Shown: piece by piece, positions 7,479 to 14,863 of the stretch
Position numbering within the stretch: the stretch's first letter is position 1
Layout: each line of letters begins with the position of its first letter
Assembly (NCBI RefSeq): GCF_036226665.1
Contig: NZ_CP109007.1
Location: forward strand, 3,388,501-3,452,500
Direction of reading: 5' to 3'
Source of the DNA: Streptomyces sp. NBC_00691
Lineage (GTDB): Bacteria; Actinomycetota; Actinomycetes; Streptomycetales; Streptomycetaceae
DNA: 64,000 bases
Made by a program: the position numbers and the translations under genes
Notes under the pieces: generated by a model
What the model was told of the DNA's origin: nothing
What the model saw: the letters and a program-made list of their open reading frames with translations, nothing else
The model's database searches: none

Positions 7479-10094
7479 CTACAGAAGCCCGTCCCACATC
7501 TGCTCGAGCAGCACCGACCACCAGTTCTCCGGCGACGACAGCGCCGCCGGGTCCAGCATCGCCAGCTGCGCCTGGAAGTCGACCGTCCAGCGGCCCGCCT
7601 GCTCCGGGTTCAGCCCGAACCGCAGCCGCCACATCCGGCCGAGCAGCGCCATCGCGCGCGTGAACTCCGGCAGCCCCGTGTTCACGAACTGCGGCGGCAC
7701 CGGCTGCCCGCCGGGACCGGCCTCCACCGGGACCGCCACGATGTGCGCGGTCCCGTACTGGACGCAGATCGCCCGGCCGAAGTCCGAACCGAGCACCAGG
7801 TACGAGCTGGCGTCCGGCGCGGACTGCACCTGCCGCTGCGCCGCCAGCTCCGCCAGCGTCGGCACCACCGGCACCGCGGGCTGCGCCCAGAAGAACGGCC
7901 CGAAGTCCGCCGGCAGACCCGCCCACACCAGCGTGCGCGCCACCAGCTCCGGCACGCCCTGCCGCGACACGGCGCGCTGGTCGAAGCGGAGGACGCCGGG
8001 ACCGAACGCCCCGGCCAGCTCCTGCGCGATCGCCTCCGGCGGGACCGGCGGGGCGGGCTGCACCTGCGGCAGCGGCGCCCGCACCGGCGCAGGCCGCGCC
8101 GGACCGTCCGCCACCTGATGCAACTCGCCCTGATGCGTGAGGAGTTGCCGCATGCCCTGCTGACGGCCCGCGTGATCACGGCCGTACGGGGCGATGCTGG
8201 TGATCCGCGCCTGCGGCCAGGTCTCCCGGATCATCCGCGCGCAGTAACCGCCGGGCAGCTCACAGGACTCCAGCTCCGTGTGGAGTTCGAGCACCTGCTG
8301 CGGCGGCACGTTCATCGCGCGCAGCTCGTGCAGGATCTGCCACTCCGGATGCGGGGTGCCCGGCGCCGAACGCCGGATGATCTGCGCCTCGGAACCGTCC
8401 GGCGCGCGATAGCGCAGCACCGCCTGATAGCCGGGACCGACCGTCGGCTGACCCGCCGGCCGCGGATACCCGTACGCGGGCGGTACGGCCCCGGGCACCG
8501 GGCCGGGCCCCGGAACCTGCCCGGGTACGGGCCCCGGTGCGGGCGGCGGCGCGTGACCACCGTGCAGCGGCGGCGGCGGAGCCGGCGGCCCCGGGGGCTG
8601 CGGCGCCGTCGGACCGGCCGGACCCGGATGGGCCAGCATCGTCGCGGCGTGCTCGATCCCGCCCGCGGGCGTGCCGGGCACACCCGGCGGCGGCGGGGGC
8701 GGCGGAGGCGCGCCCGGACCGCCCTGGTTCGGGTGCGCCAGCATCGTGGCCGCGTGGTGCACGGGCTGCGGCGGCGTCGGCGGACCGGGCGGGGCCGGAG
8801 CGGGCGGCGGACCGGGCGGACCCGGCTGCGCGGGCGGCCTGGGCCCCTCGGGCCCGAGCTGCGCCACCAGCTGGGTGGGGATGTAGGCGTTGCCACCCGA
8901 CGAGGCACCGGGGACACCGGGAGCTCCCGGCGGCGGCGGGGGCGACGCGGGGCCCCGCCCGCTCTTCGGGGACAGGGCGGCCTTGCTGGTCGCCGCGTCC
9001 GCGATGTCCCGGGCGCCGGGCGCCGAGGGCGCGGGCGGCGGCGCACCCGGACCGGCGGCCTGCGCGGGCGCCGGGGCGTGCGGCGCGGCGGGGGCCGGTG
9101 CGGGCGGGCCCGCCGTAGCGGCGCCCGGCGGCGGCGCGGCGGGGTCGAGCCGGGGCGCCACGGCGGTCGGGGGCAGCGCGCTACCACCCTTCATCAGGGC
9201 GGTCGGCGCGTCGGCACCCACCTGCGGCGGCGGGGCGTCCTCGTCGTCCGTCCCCGACAGCGCGGGCGCGAACACCGTCGCGGGCAGCGGCACCGCCCCG
9301 TCCGCACCACCGGAACTCGCGTTGGCATCGGCCCACGGACTCGGCGCGGGCGGCGGAGTCCGCGCGGGTACGGGCGCCGGTGCGGCCGGAGCCTGAGGCA
9401 CGACCGGAGGCCCGACCGGAGGCACCCCAGGGGCCACGGGCGCCGCCGGAGCGACAGACCCCGCGGCGGGAGCCTGCGCGACCGGCGCCCCGGAGGCCGG
9501 AGCCGCACCCGGCGTCTCCGCCGGAACCCCGTCCATCGCGGTCGGCTCGTACGCGGCACCCGTCCCCACGGACACGCCCGCGCCCTCCGACGCCGACGAG
9601 GAGGAAGAGGAGGCCACCGACACCGAGGGCCCCGACTCCCCCGCCGCCACCGGCTCCGACGCGTCGTCCATCGCGGACGACGAACCCCCGCCCTCCTGCG
9701 AGGCGTTCGGCTGCTTCGGCAGCCCGATCCGGTCCGCCGCGTCCTGCAGCCACTCCGGCGGACTCAGCAGGAACGACGTCTGGTTCAGATCGATCCGCGC
9801 CGCCGGTACGGCCGCCTGCGCCGGAACCTCCTCCGACGTCCCGTACTCCTCCTCGTACCGGCGGATCACCTCACCCACCGGCAGACCCGGCCACAGCGTC
9901 GCCTCACCACTGTCCCGGGCGATCACCAGCCGCTGACGCCCGCCGTCCGACGTCGGACCGCCCTCGCGGTCCTCCGCCCACACCACGAACCCCAGCTCGA
10001 ACTCCCGCACCCGCACCTCACGGTGCTGATACGACGGCAGGTCGCCGTTGATCCATTCCTCGGCGCGCTCCTGCGCCTGCGCGAACGTCACCAC
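7479..10094 (-). CDS. Imm35-like / Pro-rich / nucleic-acid deaminase / SUKH-4 fusion protein
   Basis: 871-aa multidomain protein. Residues 1-100 resemble the Imm35/YrhB immunity fold (REFELGFVVW, then RLVIARDSGEATLW). Residues 110-530 are low-complexity Pro/Ala/Gly with poly-Pro runs and two near-identical HHAATMLAHP / EHAATMLAHP segments. Residues 545-640 form a deaminase-fold domain with H582-P-E584 and a C611-x6-C618 pair (SCELPGGYC), the expected zinc-binding and catalytic set of polymorphic-toxin-type nucleotide/nucleic-acid deaminases. Residues about 700-871 match SUKH-4 (LVLGSDFG ... ENWWSVLLEQMWDG). No signal peptide or secretion module is present. GTG 10094 follows GGGGGAG and lies just beyond the WHH/SUKH gene on the same strand (7-bp gap), so the two are one operon. 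Domain names rest on motif recognition; activity is unproven. Confidence 0.8.
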   Translation of the reverse strand: MVTFAQAQERAEEWINGDLPSYQHREVRVREFELGFVVWAEDREGGPTSDGGRQRLVIARDSGEATLWPGLPVGEVIRRYEEEYGTSEEVPAQAAVPAARIDLNQTSFLLSPPEWLQDAADRIGLPKQPNASQEGGGSSSAMDDASEPVAAGESGPSVSVASSSSSSASEGAGVSVGTGAAYEPTAMDGVPAETPGAAPASGAPVAQAPAAGSVAPAAPVAPGVPPVGPPVVPQAPAAPAPVPARTPPPAPSPWADANASSGGADGAVPLPATVFAPALSGTDDEDAPPPQVGADAPTALMKGGSALPPTAVAPRLDPAAPPPGAATAGPPAPAPAAPHAPAPAQAAGPGAPPPAPSAPGARDIADAATSKAALSPKSGRGPASPPPPPGAPGVPGASSGGNAYIPTQLVAQLGPEGPRPPAQPGPPGPPPAPAPPGPPTPPQPVHHAATMLAHPNQGGPGAPPPPPPPPGVPGTPAGGIEHAATMLAHPGPAGPTAPQPPGPPAPPPPLHGGHAPPPAPGPVPGQVPGPGPVPGAVPPAYGYPRPAGQPTVGPGYQAVLRYRAPDGSEAQIIRRSAPGTPHPEWQILHELRAMNVPPQQVLELHTELESCELPGGYCARMIRETWPQARITSIAPYGRDHAGRQQGMRQLLTHQGELHQVADGPARPAPVRAPLPQVQPAPPVPPEAIAQELAGAFGPGVLRFDQRAVSRQGVPELVARTLVWAGLPADFGPFFWAQPAVPVVPTLAELAAQRQVQSAPDASSYLVLGSDFGRAICVQYGTAHIVAVPVEAGPGGQPVPPQFVNTGLPEFTRAMALLGRMWRLRFGLNPEQAGRWTVDFQAQLAMLDPAALSSPENWWSVLLEQMWDGLL

Positions 10095-10101
10095 AGCCCA
10101 C

Positions 10102-11100
10102 TCACTCCCCCACCGGGACGACCGGCACCGCGCGCGCGAAGCCACCGTCCACCATCAGGTTCGCCACCGTCTCCAGCTCCGGCGGATTGCCCGCGAGCCG
10201 CTGGAGGAACACGTCGAAGTCCGCACCACACGGAAGCAGCAGCCGCTGCACCCGCTCACCCACCGACCAGCCGGCCGCCACCTCGCCGGAGTCCCGGGCG
10301 TCGTCGTACGCGCAGAACCACACCGAACCGACCCCCTCACCCCGCACCTTCAGCGCGATCAGACCGCCCTGGACGAACGCCACACCCAGGTAGTCCTTGG
10401 TCAGATGGTCACGGAGGCACTTGTTGACATAGACGAGGTCGTTGACCCCCGCCTCCTCCCGCACCGTGAAGAACGGCTGGTCGACCAGGAGCCCCAGCTC
10501 CGCGTCGAGCGCCGCACCCACCGGAGCGCACCCGCCGGCCGCCCGCAGGAAGGAGCGGTACGCCCCCGGGAGCCGGTAGCCGAGATCCTCCTCGACACCC
10601 TGGAGCTGCTGCTCCGACACCGACACCAGGCCCTTCGGCAGCCCGAAGTGCGCCGGCCGGGTCTCCTGCAACGGGCGGGTGCCCCGCTTCGTGTGGTCCA
10701 CGGCGGCTGTCGCCACCCCGCCGTGATGGCGCAGCAACGCCTTCACCTCGACCGGGACCAGCTCCATCCGGCGACTGCGGGCCACGTGATGCCAGGTCCA
10801 GCCGTGCGGCGTCGCCACCGAGGGGATCGTGTCCCACAGCTCATGACCGGTCGCCGCCATCGCCGCGTTCGCCGACACGTAGTCCGTGAGCCGCAGCTCG
10901 TCGACGCCGAAGCCCTCCGGCGGGTCGGCGATCTCCGCCGCCGCGCGCGCGTACGGCGAGAAGTCCGGGTGACCGAACTCGTCCACCCGCACCCCTCGCG
11001 GGTGCCGGGAGGCCCGGACCGGGTCCGGGAAGTGCACGACCTGCCCGGCATAGGCCGCGTTCGGTGGCGCGGTGTCCTGCCCGAGCCGACCTGTCGTCAT
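10102..11100 (-). CDS. WHH-type HNH nuclease domain fused to SMI1/KNR4 (SUKH) domain
   Basis: 332-aa two-part protein. The N-terminal half carries the conserved layout of WHH nucleases of the HNH/endonuclease VII fold: an RGVRVDEFGHPDF segment (36-47), WHH at residues 103-105 in GWTWHH, MELVPVEV, and a second HHGG at 125-128. The C-terminal half (about 155-320) is a SMI1/KNR4 (SUKH-1) immunity fold, with VEEDLGYRLPGAYRSFL and AFVQGG. ATG 11100 has AGGGGGC upstream. It is the first gene of the leftward operon with the deaminase/SUKH-4 fusion. Nuclease and SUKH modules usually sit in separate toxin and immunity proteins, so the fusion suggests a domesticated or self-regulated effector (inference). 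Confidence 0.8.
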   Translation of the reverse strand: MTTGRLGQDTAPPNAAYAGQVVHFPDPVRASRHPRGVRVDEFGHPDFSPYARAAAEIADPPEGFGVDELRLTDYVSANAAMAATGHELWDTIPSVATPHGWTWHHVARSRRMELVPVEVKALLRHHGGVATAAVDHTKRGTRPLQETRPAHFGLPKGLVSVSEQQLQGVEEDLGYRLPGAYRSFLRAAGGCAPVGAALDAELGLLVDQPFFTVREEAGVNDLVYVNKCLRDHLTKDYLGVAFVQGGLIALKVRGEGVGSVWFCAYDDARDSGEVAAGWSVGERVQRLLLPCGADFDVFLQRLAGNPPELETVANLMVDGGFARAVPVVPVGE

Positions 11101-11219
11101 GGCGGTTGCCCCCTGCACTGGCGTCGCTGACTGCTACTACCCGCAGCCGACGGCTGCTCCTGACTGATGCCGCACAGCCTATGCGCTGCCACAAGAGCCC
11201 GAACCGGCCCGATCCGGCG

Positions 11220-11234
11220 GTGACCAACTGTCAC
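11220..11234. promoter_or_regulatory. GTGAC-N5-GTCAC palindrome in the divergent deaminase/SUKH promoter region
   Basis: A perfect 5-5-5 inverted repeat lies between the divergently transcribed WHH/SUKH and YwqJ-deaminase genes (intergenic 11101-11367). Position and symmetry suit an operator controlling both arms; the regulator is unknown. The rest of the intergenic region also carries A/T-richer promoter-like sequence near 11290-11330. Confidence 0.4.
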
Positions 11235-11367
11235 GACGCCATGACAGGTGCACCATGATTCCGACACACCGAAGCCGCGTTTCAGCGCCCCAGCTTCCCC
11301 ATATGGCTCCCTATTTGGCAGGCTGTCCACGCAACTCGGGGGATTGCAGGAGGGGAAGACCAGCACC

Positions 11368-11883
11368 ATGCACACAGCACCGACGCCCACACAGGGTGAC
11401 CCACGCCTCAACTGGAGCAGCAGCGCCGACACCACGCGCGCGCCGTTACTGCTACAGCGCCGCGACGGCATCCTCCCCACCGTCGGGGCCGCCCTCTCCG
11501 TCCGCGGCGAGACGGCCCTCACCTGCACCGCCGGCCGCGGCGACCGGCCACCCGCCCTGCACGCCCTCGTCCAGGACTTCCTGGACACCCTCACCAGCGG
11601 GCAGCGCGAACGCTTCACCGGACGATGTCCCGAGGCGATCCTGCTCTCCCGGCACCTCACCGCCACCGAGAACGCCCGCTCCAAGCGCGCCCAGCGCAAA
11701 CCGCTCACCCCCGGCGAGGCCCGCCGCTCCCTCAAGCACGCCAAGCTCACCGCACGGCACATCCGCGAGGACGGCGACCCCCTGCACGGCAGCTACGCCG
11801 CACCCTGCCGCTCCTGTACGGCGATGCTCGCCCACTTCGGTGTCCGCACCGTCGACCCCACCACGCCTGTCGAGAACGGCTGA
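11368..11883 (+). CDS. YwqJ-related putative deaminase
   Basis: 171-aa protein matching the YwqJ-type nucleic-acid/nucleotide deaminase domain of polymorphic toxin systems. Visible zinc/catalytic set: C87-P-E89 (the C-x-E variant of H-x-E) in GRCPEAILLS and P146-C-R-S-C150. The protein is essentially only the deaminase domain plus about 30 N-terminal residues, with no export signal. ATG 11368 has GGAGGGG upstream. It is followed 10 bases later by the SUKH-3 gene, so deaminase and candidate immunity/partner protein are co-expressed. It is divergent from the WHH/SUKH operon. Substrate unknown. Confidence 0.82.
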   Translation: MHTAPTPTQGDPRLNWSSSADTTRAPLLLQRRDGILPTVGAALSVRGETALTCTAGRGDRPPALHALVQDFLDTLTSGQRERFTGRCPEAILLSRHLTATENARSKRAQRKPLTPGEARRSLKHAKLTARHIREDGDPLHGSYAAPCRSCTAMLAHFGVRTVDPTTPVENG

Positions 11884-11893
11884 CCGCACCCCT

Positions 11894-12385
11894 ATGCCCG
11901 ACCACCTCAGCACCACCCGGTTCCCGGTCAACGTCGACGCCGCCCTCCGCGAAGCCGGCTGGCAGCCCGGCCGCTGGGACATCAAGCTCGCCGAAGAATG
12001 GGCCGACACCCTCCGCGCCCACCTCTCCCCCGCCGGACACCGGCACAGCGTCTTCCCCGCCGTCGTCGAGGCCTGGGCCGAATTCGGCGGACTGCGGATC
12101 ACCGCACCCGGCCACGGCCGCCAGATAGCGCCCGCGGCCGTCCGCTTCGACCCGCTCGCCGGACTCCACCTCTCCCGCACCCTCGCCGACCTCGGCCGCG
12201 CCCTGGACACGGAACTCGCACCGCTCGGCGAGGAGGGCGACCACCAGGCGATCCTCGCCATGGACATGGAAGGACGGGTCTACAGCCTCGACCACGCCGG
12301 CGACTGGTACCTCGGCAAGGACATCGACACGGCGCTCTCCACCCTCGTCACGGGCGCGCAGCCGACCCGCCTGACGGCGGGGTGA
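11894..12385 (+). CDS. SUKH-3 domain protein (candidate immunity/partner of the YwqJ deaminase)
   Basis: 163-aa protein of the SUKH-3 family: N-terminal ALREAGWQPGR, central FPAVVEAWAEFGGL, and C-terminal EGRVYSLDHAGDWYLGKDIDTALSTL segments fit the family. SUKH proteins are immunity proteins of bacterial nucleic-acid-targeting toxins, so the preceding deaminase is the obvious partner (inference). The start lies 10 bases after the deaminase stop. The last 38 bases overlap, tail to tail, the 3' end of the opposing histidine-kinase gene. Confidence 0.85.
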   Translation: MPDHLSTTRFPVNVDAALREAGWQPGRWDIKLAEEWADTLRAHLSPAGHRHSVFPAVVEAWAEFGGLRITAPGHGRQIAPAAVRFDPLAGLHLSRTLADLGRALDTELAPLGEEGDHQAILAMDMEGRVYSLDHAGDWYLGKDIDTALSTLVTGAQPTRLTAG

Positions 12386-13679
12386 CCGTCGGCAGCACAG
12401 CCGACACCTTGAACCCCCCGGCCTCGGTCGCCCCGGAGACGAACACCCCGCCGAGCCGCAGCACGCGCTCCCGCATGCCGACGAGCCCGTTCCCGCCGCT
12501 CGGCAGCCCCACATCGGCGGCGCCCGCGTCCGAGGGACAGGGTCCGTTCTCCACCTGCATCGCGACCTCCGCCTCCCGGTGCGCGAGCCGGACCACCACC
12601 TCGGCGCCCACCGCGTGCTTGTGCACGTTGGTCAACGCCTCCTGCACCACCCGGTACGCCGTGCGCTCCACCTCCGGGAGATAGCGCCGCGCGTCACCCA
12701 CGACGTCGAGCTTCACCACCGTCCCCGCGAGCCGGGACTGCTCGCACAGCCCCTCCAGCGCGTCCAGACGAGGCCCGTCCTCGGCGGCCGCCTCGGCGGC
12801 AGCGGCGGCGGCCCGCCCGACGGCCGCCAGCGGCACCGGAGCGGGGGCCACCGGAGCGGCCCCCTCCCGCAGCACCCCCAGCATCTCCCGCAGCTCGGTC
12901 AACGCCTGCCGCCCCATGTCCCCCACCAGGGCGGCGTTCCGCACGGCCTTCTGGGGATCCTTCAGGGCCACCGCCTGCAGGGCCGCCGCGTGCACCACCA
13001 TCAACGACACCCGGTGCGCCACCACGTCGTGCATCTCACGGGCGATCCGCGTCCGCTCCTCCTGCCGCGCCCACTGCGCCCGCTGCTCGGCCCGGTCCGC
13101 CAGCAGCGACAGCTCCTGCTCCAGACTGTCCGCCCGCTCCCGCAGACTCTCCATGAGCCGGCGGCGCGCCCCTATGTACAGGCCGAAGAGCAACGGCGGC
13201 GCGTTGAGCCCGAGCGTCATGAAGAGCGAGACGACGGGCACGTACCAGCCGCTGGGGTCGATGTCGGCCCGGGCGACGTCCTGCCGCATCCGCACCGCCG
13301 TCACCACGAACACGGCGACCGTCGACATGCCGGCGAGCAGGGCGGTGATCCGCCGGGGCACCTCGGAGGCGGCGAGCGAGTACAGCCCGACGATCCCCAT
13401 GAGGAAGCCCATCTCGGCGGGCGTCACGGCGATCGACACGAGCACGACCCCGATGGGCCACCGGCGCCGCACCAGCAGCACGGACCCGACGAGCAGCCCG
13501 AACAGCATGCCCACGGGCACGGGCAGCGAGGCCTGCTCGGCGAACCGCACCCCTTCGAACCCGCACTCGACGGCGGACACGAGGGCGAGCCCCCCGTCGA
13601 GAACGGCGCTCCGCCGTCTCCCCCACCACCACCATCTCCCGACGCCCTCGGCGCCCCGGTCTGCCCCCGTCACGGTCAT
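12348..13679 (-). CDS. Sensor histidine kinase, NarL/HisKA_3 type (orphan)
   Basis: 443-aa membrane kinase. About six hydrophobic helices lie between residues 30 and 170, then a short coiled coil and the HisKA_3 phosphoacceptor box (RIAREMHDVVAHRVS, His217). The HATPase_c N-box is seen in YRVVQEALTNVHKHA, and G-box glycines in GGNGLVGMRERV. This architecture normally pairs with a LuxR/NarL response regulator, but none is adjacent. Its 3' end overlaps the SUKH-3 gene. ATG 13679 is chosen over the upstream TTG/GTG run because of AGGGTGG in front. Signal unknown. Confidence 0.88.
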   Translation of the reverse strand: MTVTGADRGAEGVGRWWWWGRRRSAVLDGGLALVSAVECGFEGVRFAEQASLPVPVGMLFGLLVGSVLLVRRRWPIGVVLVSIAVTPAEMGFLMGIVGLYSLAASEVPRRITALLAGMSTVAVFVVTAVRMRQDVARADIDPSGWYVPVVSLFMTLGLNAPPLLFGLYIGARRRLMESLRERADSLEQELSLLADRAEQRAQWARQEERTRIAREMHDVVAHRVSLMVVHAAALQAVALKDPQKAVRNAALVGDMGRQALTELREMLGVLREGAAPVAPAPVPLAAVGRAAAAAAEAAAEDGPRLDALEGLCEQSRLAGTVVKLDVVGDARRYLPEVERTAYRVVQEALTNVHKHAVGAEVVVRLAHREAEVAMQVENGPCPSDAGAADVGLPSGGNGLVGMRERVLRLGGVFVSGATEAGGFKVSAVLPTVTPPSGGSAARP

Positions 13680-13794
13680 GACCACCACCCTACGGGCGGG
13701 TCCTCACGTCAACGCTGCGGACACCAGTCCCTCGAACTGTCGAACAGGCCAGGCTTTCGACCCGGACGTCCGCATTCCGGACGACGGTGTGGGT

Positions 13795-14652
13795 ATGACA
13801 GCCGAAACGAGCCGGTACGCCGACTTCGAGGGCCTGCGGGAGCAGGCCGTCGCCCTCCGCCGCGAGGGCCTCAGCCTCCGCCAGATCCGCGACCGGCTGC
13901 GGATCCACAACAACGACCTCCTCCACCGCCTGGTGAAGGGGGAGCCCGCACCCGAGTGGACGAAACGCCCGAACGCGAAGGACGACCTCCGGGACCGCGC
14001 CAGGGAGCTCCGCCTCCAGGGCATGACCTACGACCAGATTCAGGTCGAGCTGGGCTGCTCCAAGAGCTCGATCTCGCTTTGGGTCAGGGATCTACCGAAA
14101 GTCGACCACCGCACCCCCGCCGAGCAGGGCAGGGAAGCCGCGCTGAAGCGATGGGCCCACGAAAGCCCTCTCCGTGAGGCCGCGCGCCTCACAGCCGTTC
14201 GCGAGGCCGAGGGGGCAGTCGGAGCCCTCAGCGCAAGAGAACTCTTCCTCGCCGGCGTGGCCCTGTACTGGGCGGAAGGCTCCAAGAGCAAGCCCTACCG
14301 GCGCGATGAAACCGTCACCTTCATCAACAGCGACCCCGGAGTCATCGGCGTCTACCTGGCATGGCTCGACCTCTTGCAGATCCCACGCGAGCGGCTCCGG
14401 TTCCGGGTGATGATCCACGAGTCCGCCGACGTGAGCGGAGCGGAGGAGTACTGGGCAGACCTCGCCGGGATCCCCCGCACGGAGCTGCAGAAGACGACGC
14501 TCAAGAAGCACAATCCGAAGACCGTCCGGAAGAACACCGGGGCCGACTACCGGGGATGCCTGATCGTCCGAGTGGCCGCCGGCTGCCACTTGTACCGTCG
14601 CATCGAGGGCACCTGGTACGGCATAGTGGAGGCCATCAGGCCAACGGGCTGA
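13795..14652 (+). CDS. Tandem HTH protein with LAGLIDADG-like C-terminal region
   Basis: 285-aa protein not recognised by name. Two resolvase/terminase-like helix-turn-helix segments are visible (about residues 17-48, LRREGLSLRQIRDRL; and 66-98, LRLQGMTYDQIQVEL). From residue 148 the pattern LFLAGVALYWAEGSK, followed by FINSDPGVIGVYLAWL, resembles the first LAGLIDADG helix and following strand of small homing-endonuclease-like proteins. The gene ends 29 bases before tRNA-Gln. Base composition appears slightly less GC-extreme than neighbours. Possible roles are a solitary DNA-binding or endonuclease remnant of a mobile element. ATG 13795 has only a weak ribosome site. Confidence 0.65.
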   Translation: MTAETSRYADFEGLREQAVALRREGLSLRQIRDRLRIHNNDLLHRLVKGEPAPEWTKRPNAKDDLRDRARELRLQGMTYDQIQVELGCSKSSISLWVRDLPKVDHRTPAEQGREAALKRWAHESPLREAARLTAVREAEGAVGALSARELFLAGVALYWAEGSKSKPYRRDETVTFINSDPGVIGVYLAWLDLLQIPRERLRFRVMIHESADVSGAEEYWADLAGIPRTELQKTTLKKHNPKTVRKNTGADYRGCLIVRVAAGCHLYRRIEGTWYGIVEAIRPTG

Positions 14653-14681
14653 CAGTATGTCCGTTTTGGCAGCTTACGCCA

Positions 14682-14753
14682 TCCCCTGTGGTGTAATCGG
14701 CAGCACTGGGACCTTTGGAGTCCTATGTCCGGGTTCGAGTCCTGGCAGGGGAG
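14682..14753 (+). tRNA. tRNA-Gln (anticodon TTG)
   Basis: 72-base cloverleaf. Acceptor stem TCCCCTG/CAGGGGA, 4-bp D stem GTGT/GCAC, anticodon stem GGGAC/GTCCT with loop CTTTGGA (anticodon TTG at 14715-14717), 4-base variable loop, T arm CCGGG-TTCGAGT-CCTGG, and discriminator G at 14753. CCA is not encoded. It lies just upstream of glmU. Confidence 0.95.
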
Positions 14754-14863
14754 CGCGCTTGGTTCGGGTCCTGACCATGACGGTCAGGACCCGCACTCAT
14801 GTCCGCCCCCTTGCCCCCCGGTATCCTTCGTGCGTCCACCACACAAAGCCGAAGGGCATTCCC

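Noticed and set aside
5823..10427. A very long rightward open frame opposite the coiled-coil and deaminase genes
   Set aside because: The protein is Arg/Pro-rich low-complexity and mirrors codon bias of the real minus-strand genes; no start site or domains.
14653..14753. Integrated element at tRNA-Gln
   Set aside because: No integrase and no duplicated tRNA 3' end in the window; only a single HTH/LAGLIDADG-like gene.
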